From Aquatica leii (Eukaryota > Arthropoda > Insecta > Coleoptera > Lampyridae), in assembly GCA_035610365.1 (NCBI GenBank), contig CM069432.1, positions 13,764,001-13,828,000 on the forward strand: a DNA stretch of 64,000 nucleotides, in the 5' to 3' direction. Positions 23,999 through 34,568 of the stretch are shown here, piece after piece. Below the pieces are notes generated by a model that was given only the letters and a program-made list of their open reading frames with translations, had not been told where the DNA came from and did not search any database. Every line of letters starts with the position of its first letter. Within the stretch, counting starts at the first letter, position 1. A program made the position numbers and the translations under genes.

Positions 23999-25528
23999 TG
24001 TTACAAGATTTAGGTGTTTTACGAACCTGCACGGCCAACTCACAATAGTCGGTGAGAGGGTAGGGTTCCTAGATAATAATGAAAAGATATTTAAGGGCGC
24101 CAGAGCTTATCCCCGAGTAACTTCTGTCCGCTCACAACAGAATGGTATCACTTGTAACAAGATGTTAGGTTCGTAAATGCTGAAAGAAACGAATAAAAAA
24201 AAAGAAACTCAATCGTTAATAACAATTTCACTTTAATTCCTCTATAATGATAAATAGCTTAACGTTCGAATTGATAACAGTTGTATAACAGGATCAAGAA
24301 TAATTTTAGTTCGAGTATAACTAAATATCCGAAGTATCGGCAACACACAACACAACGTAGATTACATTGACATGACTAGCGAAGAGTAAGTGGTAGTAAA
24401 TTTCGTCTGCATACAATATGCGAAGGACACAAAATAATTTAGTAATATGGCGTTACTGAGAATCAAACACAGTAATAATAATAAGTTACTTAACTTATCG
24501 TAACACAGCGTGCAGAATTAATATAGCATTAACGTTAATCAATCGTTGGTAGTACACAGCATGCGCGTTTACCTAGCTGGTAAACAACAATAGCGATAAT
24601 TACAGAACTAATAGCAAAAATTTCGTGAGTGACCCGGTTGACTACAAAAGAAAACATATAAAAGCACTTACCATAAATACAGGAATTTCCACAGGTGTGA
24701 AGAAAGTACTTTCCCCGACACGTAACCCTGAGGGCAATTTGAATCGCAACTCGTGTCAAACTAATGTCTCACGAAATCAACATCTACAACAATCATTACT
24801 TAAAGTATAAGAAAGTATAAAGAATATAAACCGATAGTCGTATGCTGTGGTACTCCTAAACGTTGGTTTAATTAGTTATCGCCATAAGCCTTATAAAGAA
24901 AAAAAGTTAGCATCGTCCCATCCAAATATTTGTCGAGGTTCATTCCTTCGTCAAGTAATATCGAATACTGAATATCGTTAGAACACAAAAAGGTGGTTAA
25001 TTCAGGTCACGGCGTGTCATCCACGTGTAGCACTCTTTGGCCGGGAAGGCTCCGCAAGACCCCCAATTTCGTAGCGTGGAAATCGCCTTACGCTGGTGCC
25101 CGAGTACGGCAACGTGCTGACGTATTTAGCAGTCGTTTACGATAGCCATGTATCGGTAAGGTACCAGATGTTAAAGAAAGGAACGCAAAATGGCTGTTAA
25201 AAGGAAGACGAATTACAAACGAGTTTATACTAAAAGACGACTTTAGCTTACCCTGTAACGCCTCAAAGAAATTAGGTAATTAAATAATTATAAATGGTTT
25301 TCCATTATTTTCCAGATGGTAACGGATATATATCAATATTCAATAGTTACAGACCATTTTACATCATTCACATGTGACGACTTTCTACCAAATGATATCT
25401 AATGAGAAAAGGAACGTTAGAGGGCGTCAAAACCCGAATCTAATTTTTCGTCGAAACACATAGGCGTGCATACTGAAAATTTCGTCCGTAATAACATAGA
25501 CGTACGTAAAGAAAATTCGACCGTAACA
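23999..25528. mobile_element. Solo LTR, family L1, TSD ACTG
   Basis: The insert starts TGTTACAAG and ends CCGTAACA, with ACTG on both sides (23995-23998 and 25529-25532). It lies in the inferred intron of the Sola-like transposase. The same sequence family is at 44833-46285, and shared blocks include ACGGCCAACTCACAATAGTC, TTAAGGGCGCCAGAGC, TAGTACACAGCATGCGC and ATTTCGTCCGTAA. TG...CA ends, 4-bp duplication and absence of internal coding region mark a solo LTR left by recombination between two LTRs. A consensus-like splice donor (GGTAAGTG, minus strand, 24666) is conserved in the second copy, which hints at minus-strand transcription. Confidence 0.85.
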
Positions 25529-27394
25529 ACTGTAATAAAATATATATTGACGGAATAAAGAACGTTTAATAAAAAGTAAAAATACATTTAATAAATGCAA
25601 AATAATTTGACCACGGCAAGCAATCGTAAGCACAGACCTCAGGGTGATGGGTTTGAATGGAAATAATTACAAAGACGTGAACTCCGTTAATTTATTAACT
25701 ATACTTAACATACTATTTACATTAGAGAACAATGAACAATATTTGAATTAAACATATTTAGAATAAAACAGTATTTAAAATAAAATATTTGGACGCCAAT
25801 CACCTTTTAAATCGGTGATGAATAAAAAGCGTAAAATCTTACATCTAATAAGTAATTAATATTAAATCGTTGATTAAATGCAAATGTCGTGAACGTTTGA
25901 TTCGTTATGAGTGAAAAGTTTTAATAACACAATTTAATTATTTGAAGATAAAATGCAGTATCTTAATTTTAGTTGACTCACCATGTTTAATATAACGTTA
26001 TCGGATATCTTCTATTTTTAGCACATACTTTGTTCTTGTGATAAAATTCTTCAACAGGAATAAATACCAATATATAATAAACTTCAATAACTCATAATCC
26101 ATTAATTAAACGACAAAACCAAAATGAAAGATCCAGAATAAAAAATCCAATAAACGAAATACCAGAAAATAAAAAGATCCAAAAGAAAAAAAACCCTAAA
26201 TACAAATAATTAGAATGGTTTTTTAAATGACATCATGTACTCACGTCACAATTAGCAACGGTCTTCAAAATAAAGTCCTTTGTCTAACGATTGCGCAATA
26301 TTGCGAAAGCACTAAAAATGTTGAATTCAATAGAAAAATTATATCAAAATAAAGGTAAACTCACCAATAATTAGATGGAATGAATAAAAATTAAATTGCA
26401 TGGGTTTTTACGCCATAATCAAGAAAATTTGACTTCCCCGCATCACTACGACACGCACGCCAAGATTGTTCAAACGGAAATGCCAGTTTCAGTTACAACT
26501 CAGGTAGATTTGAAACAACGCGACGTTGCCACTGTTGCCAAACTGAATAAATTTACGTGCAATATTAGTTGCAGAAAATAAATGAATGTAAAATTGAATT
26601 TTAATGTAATGAATTCAAACGGGACGTTACAACACTAGACTGACAAAGAGCACAAACTCAGAAATATACATGTTTGCAACTGCATTGTTGTTACCTTTTT
26701 ATTGTAGTGCTATACCGATATCTTTTCCTGTTATAAGAAGCGTTTAAAAGTATAGCAATGCATATTGAAACAATTCTGACAGTACAGTTCAAAAACCATA
26801 CATCGCGGTATCGTTTTATAATATGAACAAGTATATTACGAAATACCTCCGTCAGTTTCTGAAACTAGCGTATTCCCCACCACTTTATAGTTAAAAATCT
26901 GTAGTTGCTCACTATATACAGAAATCGGTGCATTAGGAGATTCTAAAAATAAAGTACCTACTTATATATACGTTTCATGATTTTAATTTAAGCATACCTG
27001 AAGAAACGTTTAAGGAATTATTGTTTTCCTCTTCCAATTTCGATTTCTCTTCTGAAATTAGAGATATTTACAATGACTATATCAAGGTAATGTATCTACG
27101 TTTAAATTTAAGTAGTAGATATGTTTCATTAGGTGCAAGATTTGACTTAAAATACTAACTGTGTAATTCAAAAGTGTAATAAAATGAAAGCTAAAGTTAG
27201 AATATATAATGAATGATTATTATAGCTTTACTCATCTGTAAGGTCTTTATCATAAAAAAGTTTACTTGCTGACATATCATAGATGTATTACGTTAGATAT
27301 TGCGTTTAAGAAACCTATTAATTTTGTGTGTAAATTTAACAGTGTGTTATAGTGATTTGAACAAGAAAGGATACATAATAGTAAACTGACTTAC
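25529..27394. other. Intron of the Sola-like transposase; no other gene recognised
   Basis: AT-rich DNA between the solo LTR and the first transposase exon. A plus-strand stretch at 26986-27092 is open between an acceptor-like TTTTAATTTAAG and a donor-like AAGGTAATG, and reads IPEETFKELLFSSSNFDFSS. It is on the opposite strand to the transposase and I do not trust it as an exon. Confidence 0.4.
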
Positions 27395-27413
27395 CTTGTG
27401 CACTACTAAGCAT
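27395..27413 (-). pseudogene. Sola-like transposase, first coding exon (6.3 codons)
   Basis: The minus strand reads ATGCTTAGTAGTGCACAAG followed by the consensus donor GTAAGT. The 19 bases leave phase 1, and joining to the acceptor at 23842 creates an Asp codon and keeps the DNIQKLY frame open. The implied intron is 3.55 kb here, 2.0 kb without the solo LTR that sits in it. The perfect donor, acceptor and phase support the call, but such a short exon can match by chance. Confidence 0.5.
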
Positions 27414-28212
27414 TTTTAAAATTTTTAAGCTTCTATTCGACAAAGTTGCTTCAAAACATAACCACAATAACTTTAATTATGAATATTGTAAGTGTCTTAC
27501 ATGCAACCGTTTTCCTATTAAAAAAATTGTATCTCACAATAACAGTAAAGAAATAATATAATTCCGAGTAAAAGAACAGTAACTATCCTTACAATTGTTG
27601 ATATGAAAATATTCTCCCGGCAGTATCACAGTAAACACGTTTACAATATTTTTAGTGAACTTTTTGACGCTTTACGAACTGTAAGGGATAATACAATTGT
27701 AAAATTAGTATAAACTAATTTTGTAAACGCACTTATAACCTTTTTATGGTTGAAAGTTTCATTTGTGTTAGATACAATTATAAACAAGTCTTTTTCTCGG
27801 CTTTGTAAACTAAAAATTTAAAGTTTGAGTTTTAATAAACAAAATTTACGTCTAAAAGACCTTAAAAATAAAAAAAAAACCAAAAACTCAAAATTGTTAG
27901 TAACAATGTTTTCAATTGGAGGTATCGTTATTCTGAACCGTGATTACCAACAGAATTTTTAAGAAAGAAACTCAAATACGACAAATTTTTGAAAACGTTG
28001 ATGTCGATTTTGGATTGTAATAATACATTAACGTGTGCATAATTTTAATTATTATTATATTCTAATTTTAGTTAATGGGATAAAATGAAACTAAGAAAAC
28101 ATTTCGTTTAAAATTACGTAAAATATTTTTTTAAGGATGTTTAAGATTAGTAATAAATCAATGATTTAGTCTATTTTAGAGGTTTGTTATAAGCAAATAC
28201 TAAAAATCTTAT

Positions 28213-28326
28213 CGATAATCCGTTTTGTGAAGCAATTTCGCGTTGAGGAATTGCATTAGCAGCCATTCGAGTAATTGCAATCCTTGTTTCTACACTGGAA
28301 TCTCTCTGCCCAAAACTTCTATCCAT
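28213..28326 (-). pseudogene. Tc1-like transposase, exon 1 (copy A)
   Basis: The exon starts with ATG ending at 28326 and encodes MDRSFGQRDSSVETRIAITR followed by MAANAIPQREIASQNGLS, the N-terminal helix-turn-helix of Tc1-type transposases that binds the terminal repeats. It ends at 28213. The donor here is ATAAG, where copy B has GTAAG, so the splice site is mutated in this copy. The intron continues to 28212 and resumes, after the Sola-like insertion, down to 18325. Confidence 0.8.
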
Positions 28327-28397
28327 GTTTCATTATTTTTAACAATTGAGTACTTATACTAATGTGGGTTTACATGCGAATGACTAACGAATAATTA

Positions 28398-28605
28398 TGT
28401 ACACAAGGTTTATTTACATTTTATACAGTACGATTACAACGCACAAGGTGCCATGAAGTAGATTTTTACGGAATACAAAAACAACTGAACTGAACTAATA
28501 ACGAACTACGACTACTGACACGGCACGCTTCCTCTGGCTTTTTCTGCGGCATCGCAAGAAGGCATTCGTAGTGGCGCGGTATATGAATGATACAGTGTCG
28601 CTGCA
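28398..28605 (-). repeat. 3' LTR of G2
   Basis: A 208-bp terminal repeat, TG...CA on the plus strand. On the minus strand it contains a TATA-like TTCATATACC near 28580 and AATAAA near 28412, in the order expected for promoter then polyadenylation signal. It pairs with 30543-30723. Confidence 0.8.
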
Positions 28606-28710
28606 GGACCCTCTTGCCAGTAATGGAATTACGAAAACTTACTAAGTTTTGTGTAGTTCAATTGGTAATTTGTAGTTCAACCGTACTCTGCACTACATGT
28701 TTATTTAAGT

Positions 28711-30540
28711 TCAATCTTCTGAATGGATTGAAACTAAATCTTGGTATTTCGCTGGAAATTTTACTGTTCTACCTGCCCTCGTAGTTTTCTCACTTGTAGG
28801 TGGTTTAAATGTGGTTGTGTCTTTTAGGTTTGGTGTTCTTATGATGTTCTTCGTAGGATTGCTACTTGTATTGTTGTGGTTGAGATCTTCGGCATCAATG
28901 AATGCTGGTTTAACCCTATCCATTGATATCACCTGCTATTTGTTTCCAGTTTCAATCGTGATGGTTTTGGGTGCTCGAGATACTACTCGAAAAGGACCAT
29001 TATACGGCGACTGAAACGGTTTGCGGACTGTGTCATTTCTAACAAACACGTGGGAACAATTGCTTTGTTCTCGAAAGATGAATGGTTTCTGTTTGTTGTG
29101 GTGTTTTATATTGGTTGGCTTTATCAATGTAAAATGTTTACGAAGTTGGGTTATAAACTCAGAACCATTATCGTCGTCAACAGGTTCGAAGAATTCACCA
29201 GGTAATTTTAGATTTGGTCCATAAACAAGTTCAGCTGAAGTTGCTTGAATATCTTCTTTGATGGATGATCTCATTCCGAGTAACACAGTAAGTAAACTTT
29301 CTACCCATGATTCGTTGGCATGGCATTTTATAGAATCCTTAAGTTGTCTATGTAATCGTTCTACAATTCCGTTGCCCTGTGGATGGTAAGCAGTGGTTTT
29401 AATATGCTTTGAACCTGTAAATTTCGTTAACGACGAGAATAAATTGGAGTCGAATTGCCGACCTCGGTTTGTTGTTATTCGGAGAGGCACTCCAAATTTC
29501 GCAATCCAGTAAAAGAAAAATGCAAATGCGACTGTTTGGGCTGTAATGTCCGGAATTGGAATGACTTCTGGCTATTGTGTAAAGCGATATATGCATGTAA
29601 GACAATAAGTGTTGTCTTGTGATAGTGGTAATGGGCCAATCAAATCAATGTGGACATGTTCAAATCCTTTTGATGGTGGCACAAAATTTTGGAGTGGCGT
29701 GATAACATGTCTGGTACTCTTGTTTCTCTGGCAGGGAAAACATTGACGACACCATAACCTACAATCTTTTTTTACTGATGGCCATACGAACCTTGTTGTA
29801 ATTATTTTTGTTGTAGGTTTTGCTCCTGGATGTGATAGATTGTGCATTCTAGTAAATATTTAGAGTCGGAGTTGGTGTGGAACAACCGGTCGAATTTTGT
29901 TAGTTGAAGTGTCGCAATGGATGTGGACATCGTATTCCGGGAAAAACAATTTCTTTATTTTTAATCCTGACGATGGCTGTTTTAGGAGTTGCTGAAGTTC
30001 CGTATCTGTTTTTTGCATCTTACTTAGCTCTTGATAATTTATGGTAGCTCAAGTTGTGGTGGTGACGTTGCAGATTCGTGAAAGTGTGTTTGCAGGGATA
30101 TTGTTGACACCAGCAATGTATTGTATGTCGGTCGTGAATTGTGCAATGAAATCGAGATGTCGAAATTGTCTCGGAGTGCATTTTTCCAATCTTTGTTTCA
30201 GTGCAAACGTTAATGGTTTATGGTCTGTAAAGAGTGTAAACTGCCTATCTTCTAATGAATGTTTAAAGTATTTGATAGCAGAGTACGCAGCGAGAAGTTG
30301 TCGATCATAAGCACTGTAGTTTTGCTGTGCACTGTTTAGTTTCTTGGTGAAGAATTCTAACGGTTGCCATTGATCATCTACAGCTTGTTGCAAAACTCCT
30401 CCCATTGCTTCATTAGAGGCATCGACCATTAAGAAAAATGGTGCTGATGGTGAAGGATGTGCCAGCATTGTTGCATTAGCCAAGGCGTTCTTGATTCTAA
30501 TAAAGGCGTCGTTGGTTTCACTGTCCCAAATAATTAGTTT
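28711..30540 (-). pseudogene. G2 pol fragment: RNase H and integrase
   Basis: RNase H reads FFLMVDASNEAMGGVLQQA, YSAYDRQLLAAYSAIKYFKH and LFTDHKPLTFALKQRLE (about 30150-30440). The integrase zinc-binding HHCC region includes MHNLSHPGAKPTTK and CRQCFPCQRNKS at about 29740-29847. The catalytic core has HVHIDLIGPLPLS near 29640 (first Asp), [11 protein letters not shown] near 29470 where the second catalytic Asp is replaced by Asn, and [13 protein letters not shown] near 29360 with the Glu. A C-terminal domain follows ([20 protein letters not shown]), then a tail ending HSED at 28711. Stops occur near 30048, 29850, 29572 and 28933. Integrase would insert element DNA into the genome; here the Asp-to-Asn change alone should abolish catalysis. 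Confidence 0.88.
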
Positions 30541-30542
30541 GT

Positions 30543-30723
30543 TCAGTATGATTACAACGCACTAGGTGCCATGAGGTAGATGTTTACGGAATACAAAAAC
30601 AACTAAACTGAACTAATAACGAACTACGACTACTGACACGGAACGCTTCCTCTGGCTTTTTCTGTGGCGGCGCAAGAAGGCATTCGAAGTGGCGCGGTAT
30701 ATAAATGATACAGTGTCGCCACA
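30543..30723 (-). repeat. 5' LTR of G2, truncated
   Basis: Direct repeat of the 3' LTR with scattered substitutions. On the minus strand it starts TGTGGCGACACTG and keeps the TTTATATACC promoter-like motif near 30700. It is cut at its internal side where it joins the truncated RNase H sequence. Confidence 0.75.
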
Positions 30724-31309
30724 CTGATCTTAACTATATGCAACTAAAATTATTTGCTGATCAATATCTACTTGAAATAAACTAGTATACTTTGTCAGAA
30801 CTCGTAATTTAAATTCCAAATATTACTTATTGAACAATTAATGATCTTTGTTGCAAAATTGTTATTGGTAGAGGTGATTTCACACATGCTTGAAATTACT
30901 GCACTATTTTTAACTAAATACTCTGGAATTTACGCTTCCTTTGTCATTACAGGAAATAATTATTCTTTAGAAAATTTTTCAGAACTTAGACAATGAGTAA
31001 GGTCAAAGTTGGACTTTCAAAAGATTTTAGTTTTCAGTTGTTGATAGATAACTTCAATATTTGATGATATCGCAAAATAAAGTTTTCCAAGTTTAATAAT
31101 TTTCATTGCATTAGACTCAGGATACAAATGCAAAAATTTTATTTTGTTTGGTTTTGCGTTTTTGAGTCCGATTGTATAATAATACCTTTATTTTAATATT
31201 TAGCATTTCCTAATAGATTATAACTAACACTTAGCTACATATATGGTTCTCTCTTATTTTATTTTCACTGACAAGGAAAATACATTTGTTCGTTACTTTA
31301 CGTACAGGT

Positions 31310-31497
31310 TCTGTTCGCCAATTCATAATAAGAGTAGAATAATAAGATAGTAGTTTGAGAACAGAAACGGCGTAATTTCTTTAGATTTTAGAATGACCAA
31401 CAAAATCTTTTGACTTAAACCCCATTAAGAATATGTGAGTAGTTACGAACAGGACATAGACAAACAATCGCCTTAACATTCTGGCAACCAATTTAAA
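31310..31497 (+). pseudogene. Tc1-like transposase C-terminal fragment, left arm, before hAT-2
   Basis: Aligns by nucleotide with copy B at 44040-44215. It starts at the SPIHKSRIV region just after the second catalytic Asp and includes the damaged SPDLNPIEN block near 31405-31430. It ends at the hAT-2 insertion. The N-terminal two thirds of the gene are absent and replaced by unrelated sequence from 30740. Confidence 0.7.
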
Positions 31498-33247
31498 CAG
31501 GGGCGTAGTTATCCTGGAGCAGTTAGAGCAAACTGATTCGAGCGCACGAATTTTGAAGGCGCACGAGCCAGGGAGCGAAAATTTTAAAACAGCTTATCAT
31601 AGTGTTATTTTACTAAATAGTTTTATCAGGCAGTAAAAGAGGTTTAATCAATATATGAACACAATTTGACAATACTTAATGAATTTTGTGTGCTCTATGC
31701 GACTGCTTAAAAGCTGAAATGCATTGTAATTGTACTTCTAGTATTAGTTTTTTGAGTGCGTTCTATGACGTAATAGTGATTTGTAGCCACTTTCAACTTT
31801 AAAAATCCATTATGGTTTGAAAAAAATATATATGCAGCGATAAGCGGTTTAAAAAAACATCTATGCAAAGTTGCAATTTGTTGTCCTTGGTTCTCATAAA
31901 AAAGGTGTTTTTGAACTTTGCCTTTGTAATAAGCCCTTAATTCTTGTTAATTCTTACAAAAACAGGATTTAAAGCACCAGGCGGCATGGGTTTTACGTAA
32001 ACTTGTTATTCACTTTCAATAGAAAAAATGGGTTTGTCTAACACGGTGGTCCGTGTTTAGGCTCTTGACGCGTTACGTTCTCGCTATTTTGTTGTTATTA
32101 AAATATTAGCCTACTTGGAATAAAACTGAAGAAGCCAAGACGAACAACGCAAACCTAAAAGTTTGATAACTTATTATAACAATTTTCAACCATTATCTTG
32201 ATAATTGTACAAAATAAAATACTGGAACATATTAATATTGTCTTCAAAATGCTAGAAGATGTAGAGCAATCAATTGAGATGCTGTCTTTACTTCTAACCC
32301 AATTTCTAAAAATATATATTAAATAATTGGGATATTGTTAAAAACGAGGCAGTTGAATTAACTAAATTTAGCATTGAACCTTGTTTCGCCAAAAAGAGAT
32401 TGCGTCTAGTAAAAAAAATATTCGACAAACTGGATGAGCCCATTCAGAATAGTAAAGAATGTTTTAAAGTGAAAGTTTTTTAATAAAGTAATTGACATAG
32501 TATTTACTCAATTAAATATTAAATTTAAATCCGTGCGTAAAGTAAGTAGACTTTTTAAATGTTTATCGCTAGTATATCTTGTCGCATCATCTAATGAAAC
32601 TATTTTGGTTGATTCCAAATTGTTGAAATTGGCTTATTTTTCAGATATTTCTTTTAGTTTTGGACCACAATTAATAAGATTTAAAATGTGTTTTTTTATT
32701 CATTTAAGACAAATTACTTCTATACGCGAAATTGCTGAATTACTCTTAATTCACACCCCGGTCTCTCCCAAAAGATATTTACGAAGCAGTATGTTTCAAT
32801 TCCATCTTAGCTCTTTGGCCACAATATCAATTGAAAAACCAATTGCTGGTCAACTTGATCTGGGTAAATTAATTGACCGATTAACAGTTTTAAGATTAGT
32901 AAATGTCTTAATGTAGTTTATAACATAATCATGTATAATTAATTCAATATTACTGTGTGAATATGTCATATATTTAAAAATTTTAAATCAATTGTCATTA
33001 AATAATGATTAATTAATTAATAAATAAAAAACAGTTATATGGGAAAGACATTAAATTATTTATAATTATAATTGAAAATCCCATTTTGAGTTAAATTTTA
33101 TAATGGATAATACAATCTTCATTAAAATTATAATTAAAAAATAAAAACTAGAAAATTTATAATTTTATTGGATCATTTGTGAGAAAAAGAAAGGAGGAGC
33201 ACAGATCTTATTTGCTCCAGGGCGCTGTATATGTAGCTACGCCTCTG
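31498..33247 (+). mobile_element. hAT transposon (hAT-2), left arm
   Basis: The ends are CAGGGGCGTAGTTATCC and, inverted, CAGAGGCGTAGCTACATA. The target is the transposase C-terminus, with AATTTAAA on the left. The uninterrupted copy B has AACTTAAA at this point, and the right-arm copy shows AACTTAAA-type flanks on both sides, which supports an 8-bp duplication. The insert carries a decayed ZMYM1-like transposase on the plus strand. Because both arms have the same insertion, it predates the inverted duplication. Confidence 0.8.
32290..32930 (+). pseudogene. hAT-2 transposase fragment (ZMYM1-like), left arm
   Basis: The clearest frame is 32533-32916, MRKVSRLFKCLSLVYLVASS through ISFSFGPQLIRFKM and IREIAELLLIHTPVSPKRYL to TISIEKPIAGQLDLGKLIDR. 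Upstream pieces near 32350-32480 read FSIEPCFAKKRL and KKIFDKLDEPIQNS. This corresponds to the region between the DUF4371 core and the C-terminal dimerisation domain of hAT proteins of the ZMYM1 type, by analogy with hAT-1. The dimerisation motif itself is degenerate. Stops and frameshifts prevent function. Confidence 0.65.
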
Positions 33248-33394
33248 CATTTTAATAATGTAGCGCAAGTTGCAAATGAACTTTGGGAACGTTTCCGAGG
33301 ATCCGACTACTGCAAAAAATTAATTAATTTGATGCTGAACACGTTAGCGACATATATACGAAATATTAATTGTAACGTTTTATGTATTAAATAA
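33248..33394 (+). pseudogene. Tc1-like transposase C-terminus, left arm, after hAT-2
   Basis: Reads NNVAQVANELWERFRGSDYC and KKLINLMLNTLATYI, matching the C-terminus of copy B (NNIVQTANEVWERLRGSNFC). The stop is at 33394. The preceding bases from 33179 in the same open frame belong to the hAT-2 right end, so the apparent 71-codon frame is a fusion across the element boundary. Confidence 0.75.
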
Positions 33395-34452
33395 ACATGT
33401 TTCTATAATAAAACTACTAACTAAGAAGAGAAGCGATTAGGTATTAATCTACTTAAAATTTATTTAAATTTAGTTCAGCTTAAAACGATGATTTAAATTA
33501 GTCGACATTACTACAAAAAACGATTTTTTCAGTTTATATAACGATAAAGTAAATCGTTATTTCACAAAAAATGTAAATGGTATTCCTTTTAGAATCTGAA
33601 GGTCGTTTTGTGCTAAAGAACAGAACGATATAGTTTTTTATTTAATTGATCATTTGACGAATTTTTAATCAGTCCATTATTAAAATGATTTAATTAATTA
33701 TGCATAGTAATTGCAAATATGTTATGAATACACTAGTAATAATAGTAGTATTAGTAGAAGCAATATTCTATATAAATATCTGATATAAACAAAAATTCTA
33801 GAATTAATAGCATAAGGTATAAATTCTTTAAAATACACTTTTTAAATATTAAATACATTTAAAATTTTATAATAAATACAAATCTGGTATCTCTATTATT
33901 TCTTTAGCTAGACAGGTAATAAAATTACAATGGTTTATTTGCTTTAAGCTTCTAATGGGAAACACCCCATACCATTAGAATGTGAATAGGTCCGATCTTA
34001 AGCGCTCATTTTGGTTGCAAGCGATTGTACACTCAACTAAACAAAGAACGGGACACCTTGGTTAGCTCGAAAAAAATAGTTAGCGGGGTAAACTTGGCTT
34101 GTTAGCAAATGCGATTGATAATCATCGTGAGCGTAGGCTACGCTAGTTAAGAAATTTAAATTAAACAAATAATAAACATTGACAATACCAGAAGGTCAAA
34201 TCGTTTATCCGCAAAAACTAAAAAAATAATATATTCTTATTTTTGAATGATTTAGATTAGTAAACTGCTTTTATTTTTAAACAAATTATTTTCGTATGTA
34301 GATTAAAGTGTTTAATTTAAATATAAACGGTAAACATGTAAAATGAGTTTTATCAAATTTCAGTTTTTATTAGATAGTATCGCCAAGAAATATCTTTTAG
34401 ACCTACTGTAAAATATGAATTGACAATTAATACTTAATTAAAATAGTATATT

Positions 34453-34568
34453 GTATAATGAGTAAGGAATGGTTGTCATTGCCAACGAGTATGAAAATTT
34501 GCAACCGAGCCGAAGGCGAGGTTGGCAATTCGTACGAGTTGGCAATACACATTCCTTACGAATTATAC
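34453..34568. repeat. Hairpin with nested inverted repeats
   Basis: The outer arms are GTATAATGAGTAAGGAATG and CATTCCTTACGAATTATAC, nearly perfect complements. Inside, TTGCCAACGAGTATGAAAA and the complement of TTCGTACGAGTTGGCAAT pair again, around the GC-richer CGAGCCGAAGGCGAG. The stem is over 40 bp with a small loop. Function unknown; it could be a small foldback insertion, since it is flanked by TA-rich DNA. Confidence 0.8.

Larger units (their letters stand above)
18489..27927 (-). mobile_element. Sola-like DNA transposon with 4-bp TSD, containing two nested insertions
   Basis: The ends are CGATACCTCC on the left and its exact reverse complement GGAGGTATCG on the right. Imperfect inverted similarity extends about 34 bp (CATTGT and a following AAC/GAC motif shared). 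It is flanked by TTAT on both sides, and the intron of the Tc1-like copy B shows the empty site with a single ATAA. The only large gene inside is a spliced DDE-type protein with the YSDNCIGQNKNK motif. That protein family plus 4-bp target duplications fits the Sola superfamily as I remember it; this naming is inference. Length is 9,439 bp, about 4.7 kb after removing the hAT element (20316-23540) and solo LTR (23999-25528). Confidence 0.7.
17365..28397 (-). mobile_element. Tc1-like transposon, copy A, split by a Sola-like insertion
   Basis: Exon 2 of a Tc1-type transposase lies at 17446-18324 and exon 1 at 28213-28326, both on the minus strand. Aligning with the intact-order copy at 42860-44410 shows they are one element: the reference intron is continuous where copy A is interrupted at 18489-27927. 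The flanking ATAA (TTAT on the plus strand, 18485-18488 and 27928-27931) is the duplicated target of that insertion. Sequence similarity to copy B runs from about 17365 to about 28360 once the insertion is removed. The 5' terminal inverted repeat was not identified; the Ty3/gypsy remnant starts at 28398. Confidence 0.8.
28398..30723 (-). mobile_element. Ty3/gypsy retrotransposon remnant (G2) with two short LTRs
   Basis: A pair of direct repeats of about 180-208 bp flanks a minus-strand pol fragment. The 3' LTR is 28398-28605 (plus-strand TGTACACAAGG to GTGTCGCTGCA) and the 5' LTR remnant is 30543-30723. Both contain TACGGAATACAAAAACAACT and TCTGGCTTTTTCTG. A purine-rich tract (GGCAAGAGGG) precedes the 3' LTR on the minus strand. 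The internal part begins inside RNase H, so gag, protease and RT are deleted. The 5' LTR lost about its last 25 bp at the deletion junction. No matching target duplication is visible at the two outer ends. It lies where copy A of the Tc1-like element meets the second Tc1-like fragment. Confidence 0.85.
30740..34027 (+). repeat. Left inner arm of the giant inverted duplication
   Basis: This stretch is the reverse complement, with scattered substitutions and small indels, of about 39667-42803. It holds a segment of unknown origin (30740-31309), the C-terminal part of a Tc1-like transposase (31310-31497 and 33248-33394) split by a hAT element, and about 630 bp of Tc1-like 3' non-coding DNA. Matched landmarks are ATGCAAAGTTGCAATTTG at 31863 against its complement at 41665, and the plus-strand frame at 32533 against the minus-strand frame ending at 40992. 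With the two large insertions removed, the arm extends left to about 17365. Confidence 0.88.

Noticed and set aside
24001-24180. Possible structured RNA or riboswitch from the TTACGAACCT / AGGTTCGTAA pair
   Set aside because: The pair is 160 bp apart, lies at a solo LTR end, and is shared with the other LTR copy; it is better explained as part of the LTR.
26986-27092. Plus-strand exon-like stretch with acceptor and donor signals
   Set aside because: It lies inside the intron of the Sola-like transposase on the opposite strand, is only about 100 bases, has no recognised family, and no partner exon was found.
33179-33394. 71-codon frame read as one protein
   Set aside because: The first third is the terminal repeat of hAT-2 and the rest is the Tc1-like C-terminus, so it is an accidental fusion across an insertion boundary.
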